Origin: Mesorhizobium sp. M3A.F.Ca.ET.080.04.2.1
Lineage (GTDB): Bacteria; Pseudomonadota; Alphaproteobacteria; Rhizobiales; Rhizobiaceae
Direction: 5' to 3'
Length of the DNA: 64,000 nucleotides
Assembly (NCBI RefSeq): GCF_003952525.1
Contig: NZ_CP034451.1
Span: 4,812,501-4,876,500 of the forward strand
Below are positions 45,209 to 53,705 of the stretch, in pieces. The translations under genes and the position numbers were made by a program. The first letter of the stretch is position 1; every line of letters begins with the position of its first letter. The notes under the pieces were generated by a model. The model was not told where the DNA came from and made no database searches. It saw only the letters and a list, made by a program, of their open reading frames with translations.

Positions 45209-46393
45209 TTATTTCTTCAGGAAGGCCTCGATCCGCTCCAGCGCGCGCAGGATGTTCTCCTCGGAATTGGCATAGGAGAGCCTGACATAGCCTTCGCCGA
45301 GAATGCCGAAATCGGGACCGCCGATCAGCGCCACGCCGGCCTCCTCGAGCAATGCCGCGGCAAGCTTCTTCGCCTTCCAGCCGGTCTTCGACACGTTGGG
45401 GAAGGCATAGAAGGCGCCCTTGGGCGTGATGCAGGAAACGCCGGGCAGCGCATTCAGCCCCTCGACGACGATCTTCCTGCGGTTGTCGAAGGCGCGCATC
45501 ATCTTCTCGACATCGTCCTGTGGGCCGTCGATTGCGGCGATACCGGCATACTGGCTCGGCGCGTTGACGCAGGACCAGCAATTGACCGCGAGCTTGCGAA
45601 CCTTGTCGTAGAGGTGGGCGCCCTTCTCGCCGTTCGGCCAGATCGACCAGCCCATGCGCCAGCCGGTCATCGCCCAGGTCTTCGACCAGCCGTTGAGGAC
45701 GATCAGCCTGTCGCGGATTTCCGGAAAACCAAGCAGCGAGCAATGCATCTCGCCGTCATAGGTCATGACATCGTAGATTTCGTCGGAAAGGATGGCGACT
45801 TGGCGGTGCTTCTCCAGCCCCTTGACCAGCTTCTCGATCTCGGCGCGCGGCGTCACGCCGCCGGTCGGGTTGGCCGGCGAATTGAGGATCAGCAGCCTGG
45901 TGTTCGGCGTGATCAGCGAGAGCGTCTCCTCGGCCGAGAAGGCGAAGCCGTTCTCCTCGCGGATCGGCACCGGCACAGGAGCCGCCCCCGTGAACTCGAT
46001 CATCGAGCGGTAGATGGGAAAGCCGGGATCGGGATAGAGGATCTCGGCGCCCGGTTCGCCGAACATCAGGATCGCGGCAAACATGGTCGGCTTGCCGCCG
46101 GGCAGGATCATCACGTTCTCGGGCGACACCTCGACGCCGGTGGTGGTCAGCGTTCGGCGCGCCACCGCCTCGCGAGTGGCGAGCAGCCCGTTGGCGGGCG
46201 TGTAGCCATGATGGCCGTCGCGCAACGCCTTGACCGCCGCCTCGACGATATGCTGCGGCGTCTTGAAGTCCGGTTGGCCGATGCCCAGGTTGATGATGTC
46301 GCGGCCCTGCTGTGCCAAGGCCGTGGCGCGCGCGAGCACCGCGAACGCGTTTTCCTCGCCGAGACGGTCGAAGGCCGCAATCGTGTGGAGCAT
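45209..46393 (-). CDS. Class I/II PLP-dependent aminotransferase
   Basis: Aspartate-aminotransferase-fold enzyme of 394 residues. It has INLGIGQPDFKTPQHIVEAAVKAL, YTPANGLLATREAVA, ILNSPANPTGGV, DEIYDVMTYDG, and the PLP lysine in LNGWSKTWAMTGWRMGW. RLSYANSEENI near the end contains the substrate-carboxylate Arg. The specificity is not clear. Relatives use aspartate, aromatic or branched amino acids. I chose Met at 46393 (MLHTIAAFDRLGEENAF). The frame continues open to 46459, overlapping the acetyltransferase promoter. It is convergent with the SDR and divergent from the GNAT. Confidence 0.9.
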   Translation of the reverse strand: MLHTIAAFDRLGEENAFAVLARATALAQQGRDIINLGIGQPDFKTPQHIVEAAVKALRDGHHGYTPANGLLATREAVARRTLTTTGVEVSPENVMILPGGKPTMFAAILMFGEPGAEILYPDPGFPIYRSMIEFTGAAPVPVPIREENGFAFSAEETLSLITPNTRLLILNSPANPTGGVTPRAEIEKLVKGLEKHRQVAILSDEIYDVMTYDGEMHCSLLGFPEIRDRLIVLNGWSKTWAMTGWRMGWSIWPNGEKGAHLYDKVRKLAVNCWSCVNAPSQYAGIAAIDGPQDDVEKMMRAFDNRRKIVVEGLNALPGVSCITPKGAFYAFPNVSKTGWKAKKLAAALLEEAGVALIGGPDFGILGEGYVRLSYANSEENILRALERIEAFLKK

Positions 46394-46452
46394 TTTTCCC
46401 GTCCCTGTGGTTCTTTCTGTGAGCGAACGTTTTTGTGAGCGTCCGCTGGCAA

Positions 46453-47163
46453 ATGTCAAACGGATTGGAGTTCCCGGTGCCCGAAAACCTCAAGGATTGG
46501 CAGCCGCGCCCGCGCCCTGAGCGCAAGGCGCTGGAGGGTCGCTATGTCAGGCTCGAGCCATTGAGCGCTGCAAGGCATGGCGACGGGCTGTACGAAGCCT
46601 CGTCGGTGCCCGATGCCGGGGGCCGCTTCGCCTGGCTGCCGGATTATCCGCCGGAAACCAGAGCTGCGTTCCAGCCCTGGCTGGACAAGGTCGAGGCGAG
46701 CGAGGATCCGCTGTTCTTCACCGTCATCGACAAGGCAAGCGGCAAGGTCGCCGGCCGCCAGACGCTGATGCGCATCGATGCCGGCAACGGCGTCATCGAG
46801 ATCGGCAACATCTATTGGGGGCCGCTGATCTCGCGCAAGCCGGCGGCGACCGAGGCCCAGTTCCTGTTCACCAAATATGCTTTCGACGAACTCGGCTATC
46901 GTCGCTACGAATGGAAATGCAACAACCGCAACGAGCCGTCGAAGCGGGCGGCTGAGCGTTTCGGCTTCAAGTTCGAAGGCATCTTCCGCCAGCATCTTGT
47001 GGTAAAAGGCGAAAACCGCGATACGGCGTGGTATTCGATCATCGACAAGGAGTGGCCGGCGTTGCGCAAAGCCTATGAGGCCTGGCTCGATCCGGCGAAT
47101 TTCGACGGCGATGGCCAGCAGAGGCGGCGGCTCGAAGATTTCCGCGCCGGGCTCGGGGCGTAA
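46453..47163 (+). CDS. GNAT N-acetyltransferase, RimJ/RimL-like
   Basis: Protein of 236 residues of the RimJ/RimL-like acetyltransferase group. It has LEGRYVRLEPLSAARHGDGLYEA at the N-terminus, VAGRQTLMRIDAGNGVIEIGNIYWGP in the acceptor sheet, and YEWKCNNRNEPSKRAAERFGFKFEGIFRQHLVVKGENRDTAWYSI, including the acetyl-CoA-binding helix and the C-terminal strand. Members acetylate ribosomal protein N-termini or small amines. The exact target is unknown. The start follows GTCCGCTGGCAA, a weak ribosome site. The CDF gene begins 14 bases after the stop, but a functional link is unlikely. Confidence 0.88.
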   Translation: MSNGLEFPVPENLKDWQPRPRPERKALEGRYVRLEPLSAARHGDGLYEASSVPDAGGRFAWLPDYPPETRAAFQPWLDKVEASEDPLFFTVIDKASGKVAGRQTLMRIDAGNGVIEIGNIYWGPLISRKPAATEAQFLFTKYAFDELGYRRYEWKCNNRNEPSKRAAERFGFKFEGIFRQHLVVKGENRDTAWYSIIDKEWPALRKAYEAWLDPANFDGDGQQRRRLEDFRAGLGA

Positions 47164-47176
47164 CAGGAGTTCGGCG

Positions 47177-48208
47177 ATGGCGCACGACGATGAACGACAT
47201 GACCACGCCCCACATGACAATGACCACGCCTCACATGACCACGCCTCACATGGGCACGGCCATGGGGCCGGTCACGTGCATGGCGCGGCCGACAAGAAGC
47301 GGGTGCTGATCGCTGCTTGCCTGACGGGCGGCTTCATGGTTGCCGAGGCGCTGGGAGGCCTGCTGACGGGATCGCTGGCGCTGCTTGCCGATGCCGGCCA
47401 CATGCTGGCGGACGCCATCGCGCTCGGCCTCGCCTGGTACGCCTTCCATCTCGCTGGACGTCCGGCGACGGGGCGTCTCACCTACGGGTTCGCGCGGGTC
47501 AAGACTCTGGTCGCCTACACCAACGGCGTCGCCATCTTCGCCATCGCGCTGTGGATCGTCTATGAAGCGTGGGGGCGGCTGATCCATCCCGCGCCAGTCT
47601 TGGGCGGGCCGATGCTGGTGGTGGCGCTCGCCGGCCTGCTGGTCAACATCGCCTGCTTCTTCGTGCTGCATGGCGGCGATCGCGAAAGCCTCAACATGCG
47701 CGGCGCAATACTGCACGTGCTGGGCGACCTGCTGGGATCGGCCGCGGCAATCGCGGCAGCCCTGATCATCCTGGCGACCGGCTGGACGCCGATCGACCCG
47801 ATCCTTTCCGTGCTGGTTTCACTGCTGATCCTGTCGACGGCATGGTCGCTGATGCGCGAGGCCGCCCATGTGCTGCTAGAGGGCGTGCCGGCAAGCCTCG
47901 ACAGGGATTTGATCGCCAAGGATCTGGAAGGCGCCGTCAATGGCGTGCGCGAGGTGCATCACATGCATGTCTGGTCGCTCGACGGAACCAGCAACATGGC
48001 GACGCTGCATGCCTGCCTGAACGATGGTGTCGACGCCTACGCCGCCGTCAGCGCCATCAAGAAGCGGCTTGCGGCCATGCACGGCATCGATCATGCCACG
48101 GTGGAGCCTGAGTTTGGCCAATGCACCGACAGCCATGACGAGCACGGCCACCATCATGACCTCGACCATTCCCATGATGCGCCACGCGATCGACGCCACT
48201 ATCACTGA
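47177..48208 (+). CDS. Cation diffusion facilitator (zinc exporter, CzcD/ZitB type)
   Basis: Inner-membrane proton-coupled metal exporter of 343 residues. The N-terminus is His-rich, with repeated DH/HDHAS and HGHG (residues 2-34). Six transmembrane helices (about 40-235) contain the metal-site HxxxD motif in LLADAGHMLADAIALGLAWYA and the second site HVLGDLLGSAAAI. The cytoplasmic C-terminal domain has HHMHVWSLDG and ends in a second His-rich tail, DEHGHHHDLDHSHD. These His runs suggest zinc or cadmium sensing. ATG 47177 has CAGGAG upstream. A NicO-type exporter lies 1.3 kb downstream. Confidence 0.93.
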   Translation: MAHDDERHDHAPHDNDHASHDHASHGHGHGAGHVHGAADKKRVLIAACLTGGFMVAEALGGLLTGSLALLADAGHMLADAIALGLAWYAFHLAGRPATGRLTYGFARVKTLVAYTNGVAIFAIALWIVYEAWGRLIHPAPVLGGPMLVVALAGLLVNIACFFVLHGGDRESLNMRGAILHVLGDLLGSAAAIAAALIILATGWTPIDPILSVLVSLLILSTAWSLMREAAHVLLEGVPASLDRDLIAKDLEGAVNGVREVHHMHVWSLDGTSNMATLHACLNDGVDAYAAVSAIKKRLAAMHGIDHATVEPEFGQCTDSHDEHGHHHDLDHSHDAPRDRRHYH

Positions 48209-48260
48209 TGCCCAATTCCATGATGATGCCGAACGGCCTCGAAGCGAGGAGCGCCTGCTG

Positions 48261-48467
48261 ATGGATCGCGAGACGCGAAACGCGGCGATCGCCGCTGGCT
48301 TGATACTGCTGCTGTTTGGCCTTGCCGCCTATTTCCTGCCGACTGTCATGCTGGCCGCCGGAAAAGTATCAACGGTCCTTGCGGCTGTCATCGCCGCAAT
48401 CTTCATGGTGGGGCTATTCGTGGTTCTGTGGCTGCGCGGGCGCAGCCAGCGCAAGAAGGGTCTTTGA
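48261..48467 (+). CDS. Small two-helix membrane protein
   Basis: Hypothetical protein of 68 residues: a short charged start MDRETRN, two hydrophobic segments AAIAAGLILLLFGLAAYFLP and VSTVLAAVIAAIFMVGLFVVLWL separated by a short loop, and a basic tail RGRSQRKKGL. ATG 48261 has GAGGAG upstream. Its stop is one base before the ATG of denD, so the two are almost certainly co-transcribed. The frame is open further upstream inside the CDF gene, but those codons are antiphase noise. I cannot assign a function. Confidence 0.65.
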   Translation: MDRETRNAAIAAGLILLLFGLAAYFLPTVMLAAGKVSTVLAAVIAAIFMVGLFVVLWLRGRSQRKKGL

Positions 48468-48468
48468 C

Positions 48469-49443
48469 ATGAGAATTCTGATCACGGGCGCGGCCGGCAT
48501 GGTCGGCCGCAAGCTGACCGCGCGGCTGGCCAGGGACGGGATGCTGCGCGGGCGCAAGATATCGGCTCTCGACCTGCACGATATCGTGCCGCCGCAGGCG
48601 CCGGCGATCGAAGGCGTGGATGTCTCAATTCACACCGGCGATCTCGCGGCAGCGGGCGCGGCGACAAGCCTTGTCGCCTCACGCCCGGACGTGATCTTCC
48701 ACCTTGCGGGTGTTGTCTCGGGCGAGGCCGAGGCCAATTTCGACCTCGGCTACCGGGTCAATCTCGACGGCACGCGCGCGCTCTATGACGCCGTGCGGCT
48801 GGCGGCGTTTGCGCCGCGCCTGGTCTTCACCTCGTCGATCGCCGTGTTCGGGGCGCCGTTCCCGGACGTCATCCCGGACGAGTTCCACCCGACGCCGCTC
48901 ACCTCCTACGGCACGCAGAAGCTGATCGGCGAGGCGCTGCTTGCCGACTATACGCGGCGCGGCTTCTTCGACGGCGTCGGCATCCGGCTGCCGACGATCT
49001 GCGTGCGTCCGGGCAAGCCCAACAAGGCCGCTTCCAGCTTCTTCTCCGGCATCATCCGTGAGCCGCTCAGCGGCCAGGAAGCGATCCTGCCGGTGCCGCG
49101 CTCGGTGCTGCATACGCATGCCAGCCCGCGCTCGGCGGTGAACTTCCTGATCCATGCGGCCGAGATCGACGGCGATGCGGTCGGGCCGCGCCGCAACCTC
49201 ACCATGCCGGGTGTCGCGGTGACGGTCGGCGAGCAGATCGAGGCGCTGGAGCGCATCGCCGGAGCCGAGGTGGTGAAGCGGATCCGCGAGCAGCCCGACG
49301 AGACGGTCTGGGCGATCGTGAAAGGCTGGCCGACGCGATTCGAGGCGCGGCGTTCGCGGGAACTGGGTTTTGTCGCCGAGAAGAATTTCGACGAGATCAT
49401 CCGCGCCCATATCGAGGACGAGCTGAGCGGGGAGATCGGCTAG
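48469..49443 (+). CDS. denD: D-erythronate dehydrogenase (NAD-dependent epimerase family)
   Basis: Extended SDR of 324 residues matching D-erythronate dehydrogenases, which oxidise D-erythronate to 2-oxo-tetronate for catabolism. It has MRILITGAAGMVGRKLTARLARDG (NAD site), IFHLAGVVSGEAEANFDLGYRVNLDGTRAL, FTSSIAVFG, and TSYGTQKLIGEALLADY with YxxxK. The DenD-typical RLPTICVRPGKPNKAASSFFSGIIREPLSG also stands out. No other erythronate gene (denK, kinase) is in the window, so the pathway assignment rests on the family alone. Confidence 0.85.
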   Translation: MRILITGAAGMVGRKLTARLARDGMLRGRKISALDLHDIVPPQAPAIEGVDVSIHTGDLAAAGAATSLVASRPDVIFHLAGVVSGEAEANFDLGYRVNLDGTRALYDAVRLAAFAPRLVFTSSIAVFGAPFPDVIPDEFHPTPLTSYGTQKLIGEALLADYTRRGFFDGVGIRLPTICVRPGKPNKAASSFFSGIIREPLSGQEAILPVPRSVLHTHASPRSAVNFLIHAAEIDGDAVGPRRNLTMPGVAVTVGEQIEALERIAGAEVVKRIREQPDETVWAIVKGWPTRFEARRSRELGFVAEKNFDEIIRAHIEDELSGEIG

Positions 49444-49471
49444 CTAAAGCGGAGTCGCAGCGTCCGTGTGT

Positions 49472-50674
49472 TCAGGCGCCGCCGCTAAGGCTCGCCGACA
49501 AGAGCAGCAGCCCGACCATGAAGATGAAGGCGGCGCCGCCGATCTCGACGATCGAATGGATGCGGTTGCCAAGGCGTCCCTCGCCGGCGAAATAGACGGC
49601 CCAGTTCTTGGCCGTCACGGCGAGCGTCGCGAGGGCCGAAACGGTAATCGCGGTGCCGATCGACATCGCCAGCACCGACAGCAGGCCGCCCATCCAAAGC
49701 CCGTTGAGCAGCGCGAAGCTCAGCACGATCAGCGCACCGGAGCAGGGACGGATGCCGACGGCCGCCACCGCCGACCAGGCCGTGCGCCAGTCGAAGCGGT
49801 CGCCCGAAAGCAGCGCCGGGTCCGGCGCGTGCGAATGGCCGCAGGTGTCGCAGACCTCGCCGGGACCATGGTCATGATGATGACCAGCATGATCGTGTGC
49901 GGAATTGTCGTGATGGTGGTGCGCGCTGCGGTCATGGACCTCGTGACTGTGCGCATGCCCTGCATGATCATGGTCGTGATGCGCGTGCAAGGCATGGACA
50001 TGGGCCGCATGCGCATGCGCGTGCGAAGGGCCTGCATGCGAGTGCCCGGCGTGCGTGTGCCCAGCATGCGAATGGCCGGCATGGGCGGCCGACAGGCTGT
50101 GGGCGTGGCGGGCGCCGAACAGGCGCAGGATGGCCGGGCCCGCCTTGCGCCAGAGCAGCCAGGCGCCGAAGAGGGTCACCAGCACATAGCTCGAGATTTC
50201 GAGGAACCACGCCGCATCGGTCATCGACACCGCGGTGCCGCGCAGCACGAAATAGGCAAGCACCATGACGACGACCGCCGTGAGACCCTGCAGCAATGCG
50301 GAGACGAAGGACAGCATGATGCCGCGCTTCAGCGCCACTTCGTTGGCGACCATGTAGGAGGAGATCACCGCCTTGCCGTGGCCAGGCCCGGCGGCGTGGA
50401 AGATGCCATAGGCGAACGAAAGGCCGACCAGCAGCCACAGCTTGCTGCCGTCCTGGCGCATCGCCTTCATGGCGGCGGCAAGCGAATGATAGAATTCCTG
50501 TTGCTTGAGATTGATCCACATCAGGACATGGGCGAACGGACCGGTGGTGCTGGGAGCCATCCCGTCATTGGTGCCGATGCCGAGCGAGCTCTGAGCGTGG
50601 GCGACGCCGGCAGTATGCGTCATCACCAGGGTGGCGGCCGCAAGGCCGACTGCCAAGCGCAGCGATGGTCTCAT
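49472..50674 (-). CDS. Nickel/cobalt exporter, NicO/RcnA family
   Basis: Membrane protein of 400 residues. A signal-like N-terminus ends at AHAQSS, followed by helices with LVGLSFAYGIFHAAGPGHGKAVISSYM, whose His residues bind metal, and ALKRGIMLSFVSALLQGLTAVVVM. In the middle (about 190-285) lies an extraordinary His-rich loop of HAGHSHAGHTHAG-type repeats with about 35 His. The second half has GIRPCSGALIVLSFALLNGLWMGG. Family members export Ni2+ or Co2+. The DUF1007 gene lies 7 bases upstream on the same strand and is probably its partner. Confidence 0.92.
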   Translation of the reverse strand: MRPSLRLAVGLAAATLVMTHTAGVAHAQSSLGIGTNDGMAPSTTGPFAHVLMWINLKQQEFYHSLAAAMKAMRQDGSKLWLLVGLSFAYGIFHAAGPGHGKAVISSYMVANEVALKRGIMLSFVSALLQGLTAVVVMVLAYFVLRGTAVSMTDAAWFLEISSYVLVTLFGAWLLWRKAGPAILRLFGARHAHSLSAAHAGHSHAGHTHAGHSHAGPSHAHAHAAHVHALHAHHDHDHAGHAHSHEVHDRSAHHHHDNSAHDHAGHHHDHGPGEVCDTCGHSHAPDPALLSGDRFDWRTAWSAVAAVGIRPCSGALIVLSFALLNGLWMGGLLSVLAMSIGTAITVSALATLAVTAKNWAVYFAGEGRLGNRIHSIVEIGGAAFIFMVGLLLLSASLSGGA

Positions 50675-50681
50675 CACCGGG

Positions 50682-51350
50682 TCATCCTTCTGGCTGGCAG
50701 TTCAGTTCGAGCTTGGTGGCGAAGATCTTGCTCATGTCGGTGCCGGTCGGATCGTTGAAGAAGGCTTCTGTCAGGGTCTTTTGGTTTTCCTTTATCGCTT
50801 CGTCGGGATCGGGACGGACGACCTTCTTGGTGCAGGTAGATGGCAGGCCCTCCACAGTGAGGTTGGCGTCGTCGGTGAAGTCGATCGCGGTATAGAAGGT
50901 CGGATCGTAGACGCCGATGTCGATCTTGCCGGCGAGCTTGATCGGCGTCTTCGGCTCGGATTCGAACAGGATGATCAGCTGGTCATTGTCGAAATTGGCC
51001 ATCAGATGCGGCGGCGGAACCATCGGCACGTCCTTGCCGTCCTGGGTGACAAGCTGGAAATAGTTGAACTCGGCAAGCGAGGAATGGACGGTGTCGGCCA
51101 CTTGCTTGAGCTCGTTGTCGTCAAGCTTCAGATCGGAGTTCTTGTCGAACTCCATCATCACCGTACTCGAAAAAAGGTCGTCGAAACGCCAGAGATGGCG
51201 CAACGCTTTCACAGTTTGGTGATCTTCACCCAGAATGACGTCGAGGCGGGCTTCGGCAAAGACATGCGGATGCACCTCGGCAGGTTCGACCGTGGTGAAT
51301 GTTGCGGCAATGGCCGAAGCCAGCATGGCTGCGTGCCGTTTCAAGTTCAT
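50682..51350 (-). CDS. DUF1007 periplasmic protein with EF-hand-like loop
   Basis: Exported protein of 222 residues: MNLKRHAAMLASAIAATFTTVEPAEVHPHVFAEARL. The signal peptide ends before HPHVF, the conserved DUF1007 start with a metal-like His pair. At about residues 73-84 it has DKNSDLKLDDNE, a textbook EF-hand calcium-loop spacing (D-x-N-x-D-x-K-x-D-x-x-E). DUF1007 proteins are usually encoded beside NicO/RcnA or zinc ABC transporters, here immediately upstream of the NicO gene, and are thought to be periplasmic metal partners. ATG 51350 is chosen over the upstream 51428 because only it gives the signal peptide. Confidence 0.85.
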   Translation of the reverse strand: MNLKRHAAMLASAIAATFTTVEPAEVHPHVFAEARLDVILGEDHQTVKALRHLWRFDDLFSSTVMMEFDKNSDLKLDDNELKQVADTVHSSLAEFNYFQLVTQDGKDVPMVPPPHLMANFDNDQLIILFESEPKTPIKLAGKIDIGVYDPTFYTAIDFTDDANLTVEGLPSTCTKKVVRPDPDEAIKENQKTLTEAFFNDPTGTDMSKIFATKLELNCQPEG

Positions 51351-51435
51351 TCTGGCTGCGATTCCATCGATTTCGGAGGTGGCCCCGAGAGTTATCAGAA
51401 AGCGGGCGAAATTGGGACGTGCCGCCAAAGCGTGT

Positions 51436-51494
51436 CGCGCGAAACGGATTCAGCCGGCGCGCTCTTACGCTGCAGACTTCTGGGCGACATGCAT
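51436..51494. repeat. Truncated copy of the intergenic palindromic repeat
   Basis: GCGAAACGGATTCAGCCGG (first module) is followed directly by CAGACTTCTGGGCGACATGCAT, the right arm only (quoted as short blocks). The left arm seen in the other copies is missing. The right end touches the stop codon of the LysR gene at 51494-51496. Confidence 0.7.
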
Positions 51495-52393
51495 CACGCG
51501 CCGTCGCGGGTCCTGAACCAGTGCACCAGGAAATCAACGAAGACACGCACCTTGGCAGGCAGATAGCGGCGGTGCGGGTAGACGGCGAAGATGCCGCTGC
51601 CCGACAGGATGCGATCGTCGAGAACGCTGACCAGCCGGCCGGCCTCGATGTCGGGAGCAGCGATGAAATCGGGCAGGATGGTGAACCCCAGCCCCGACAC
51701 GGCAGCAGCCCGAGCCGCCATCGGGCTGTTGACTTCGATCGGGCCGGAGACGGTCACGCTCACCGTATCCTCGCCGTCACCTTTGAAGCGCCAGTTGGCG
51801 AGCGAGCGGCCATTGGTGTCGACGATGCAAGGCATGCTGGCGAGATCCTGGGGGCGCGTCGGCTTGCCATGCCTTGCAAGGAACTCCGGCGACCCGCAGA
51901 GCCTGACCGAGAACGGCGCCAGGCGCCTGGCGATCAGCGACGAATTCTCCAGCCGCGAAATGCGCACGGCAAGGTCGAAGCCCTCCTCGACAAGGTCGAC
52001 GAAGCGGTCGTCGAGATGGATGTCGAGCACGATGTCGGGATGCTGCTTGGCAAAGTCGATCAGCGACTGGCCGATCGGCGCATCGGCGAAGGTGCGGGCC
52101 GCGGAAAGCTTGATCCTGCCGCGCACGTCGCCGGAGGATTCGCGCACGGCATCGGCCAGGCTGTCGACCTCGCGCACGATTTCCGAGGCGCGCTGATAGT
52201 AGGTGTGGCCGGCCTCGGTCATCGAGAACTGCCGCGTGGTGCGGTTCAGAAGCAGCGCGCCAAGCTCGTCCTCCAATTCCCGCACATATTTCGACAGCAG
52301 CGCCTTCGAGCGGCCGATCTTGCGCGCGGCGGCCGAGAAACCTTCCGCCTCGACCACGTCGATGAAGGCGCGCATGCGGGTCAATGTGTCCAT
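51494..52393 (-). CDS. LysR-family transcriptional regulator
   Basis: Regulator of 299 residues: N-terminal winged helix-turn-helix MRAFIDVVEAEGFSAAARKIGRSKALLSKYVRELEDELGALLLNRTTR, then a type 2 periplasmic-binding effector domain (about 90-295). The start MDTLTRM places it with the AaeR/DsdC-like LysR group. It follows the amidase gene by three bases on the same strand, so it is probably co-transcribed with it. This is unusual because LysR genes commonly diverge from their target. Effector and targets are unknown. Confidence 0.93.
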   Translation of the reverse strand: MDTLTRMRAFIDVVEAEGFSAAARKIGRSKALLSKYVRELEDELGALLLNRTTRQFSMTEAGHTYYQRASEIVREVDSLADAVRESSGDVRGRIKLSAARTFADAPIGQSLIDFAKQHPDIVLDIHLDDRFVDLVEEGFDLAVRISRLENSSLIARRLAPFSVRLCGSPEFLARHGKPTRPQDLASMPCIVDTNGRSLANWRFKGDGEDTVSVTVSGPIEVNSPMAARAAAVSGLGFTILPDFIAAPDIEAGRLVSVLDDRILSGSGIFAVYPHRRYLPAKVRVFVDFLVHWFRTRDGA

Positions 52394-52396
52394 GGC

Positions 52397-53596
52397 TCAG
52401 GCCTTTCGCGCCGCCTCGAGAAGTTTGCGGCCGAGCCGTATCAAGGCCATGTCGCTGCCGGAAGGGCCTAGCAGCGACAGACCGAATGGCGCGCCGTCGA
52501 CAGACCCGAGCGGCAGCGTGATCTGTGGGAAGCCGGACAGGCCGGAGAGGCAAAGAAGATGCAGCGCCCGCTCACGATAGGCCTGCAACTGGTCCGGCGA
52601 ATTGCCGATGAGCGGGGCCGCGCCCGGAACCGTCGGCAGCACGAGAAAGCTATTGGCGCCGAGCAGATCGGCGAGCTCGGAGCGGAAGGCCAGCCGACGA
52701 GCGGTCTCGGTCTCGACAGTCTTGGCGTCGATCGCGCGGCCGAAAGCGAAGCGCTCGTCGACTCCGAGGCCCAGCCCACGATCGCCGCTCGAAATCCACT
52801 CGCCATGCACCTGCCAGGCTTCAAAAGCCTGCAGCCGGCGAAAGCACCAATAGAGCTCGTCTGGCGAGGAGGCGAATTGACGATCGACGGCCTCCGTTTC
52901 GCCGAAGACGTCGGCTGCTCGCGCCTTCATCGTCCCATATTCGCCGGTTTCGGCCGGACCGGCGACGAAGGCGTCCAGCCAGCCGATCGACAATGGACGA
53001 TCGAGCGCCTGCTGATGCGGATCGGCCCCCAGCAGGAGCTTGCCGACCCTCTCATAAATATCGATGTCGCGCGCGAACCAGCCGAATGTGTCGAAGCTGG
53101 GGGCAAGTTTCATCGCACCGTCGAGCGAGATGCGGCCGTGCGTTGCGCGCAGTCCGATCAAGCCGCAGAAGCTGGCCGGCGCTCGGATCGAGCCGCCGGT
53201 GTCGGAGCCAACGGCGATATCGGCGAGCCCGCCCGCCACTGCCGCAGCCGAGCCCGACGACGAGCCGCCGGTGACGCGCTCGGGCGCGGCCGGGTTCACC
53301 GGGAAGGGGAAATGCGCATTCTGGCCCATCAGCGAGAAGGCAAGCTCGTCGGTCTGCGTCTTGCCGACGAATCGCGCGCCGGCATCGAGAATCACCTGCA
53401 CGGCGGCCGCCGTCTGGCTGGCGGCGGCAGCATCCTCGAACTTACGCGGGTTGCCGCAGCCGGTCCGGAAGCCGGCGACGTCGTAGATGTCCTTGATGGC
53501 CAGGCGCAGGCCGGCAAGCGGACCAGATTCCGCATTGATTACGGGTAGTTGGCCTAAATCGAGGAAGGCGTTCAGTGGGCCATGAGTTGTTGGCAT
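52397..53596 (-). CDS. Amidase-signature-family amidase
   Basis: Amidase of 399 residues with the Ser-cisSer-Lys triad visible: Lys35 in GLRLAIKDIYDV, the cis-Ser in VTGGSSSGSAAAVAGGLADIAVG (about residue 112), and the nucleophile in GSDTGGSIRAPASFCG (about Ser136). The C-terminal third is less conserved, including GLSGFPQITLPLGSVDGAPFGLSLLG. This size and the GGSSSGS segment match indole-acetamide/aryl-acylamidase-like members of the AS family, but the substrate is not known. It is divergent from the ornithine decarboxylase leader and upstream of lysR. Confidence 0.87.
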   Translation of the reverse strand: MPTTHGPLNAFLDLGQLPVINAESGPLAGLRLAIKDIYDVAGFRTGCGNPRKFEDAAAASQTAAAVQVILDAGARFVGKTQTDELAFSLMGQNAHFPFPVNPAAPERVTGGSSSGSAAAVAGGLADIAVGSDTGGSIRAPASFCGLIGLRATHGRISLDGAMKLAPSFDTFGWFARDIDIYERVGKLLLGADPHQQALDRPLSIGWLDAFVAGPAETGEYGTMKARAADVFGETEAVDRQFASSPDELYWCFRRLQAFEAWQVHGEWISSGDRGLGLGVDERFAFGRAIDAKTVETETARRLAFRSELADLLGANSFLVLPTVPGAAPLIGNSPDQLQAYRERALHLLCLSGLSGFPQITLPLGSVDGAPFGLSLLGPSGSDMALIRLGRKLLEAARKA

Positions 53597-53671
53597 CGTT
53601 CGATTTCCGGATACGGTGTCCCAAAGATTGTTCGATGCCGCAAATTTTACAACCGGCGCCTACGATTTTTA

Positions 53672-53699
53672 TTGATTGTGAAAACCTTCGCTCTTATAT
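53672..53699 (+). promoter_or_regulatory. Candidate promoter for the ornithine decarboxylase leader
   Basis: TTGATT (53672-53677) and TTATAT (53694-53699) are separated by 16 bases, inside the AT-richest part of the gap. Predicted start about 53706, giving a leader of about 430 bases. Confidence 0.4.
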
Positions 53700-53705
53700 C
53701 GCGGT

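Noticed and set aside
49840..50100. Short tandem direct repeats, considered as CRISPR-like
   Set aside because: They are His/Ala/Gly codons of the NicO loop, without spacers of constant length.
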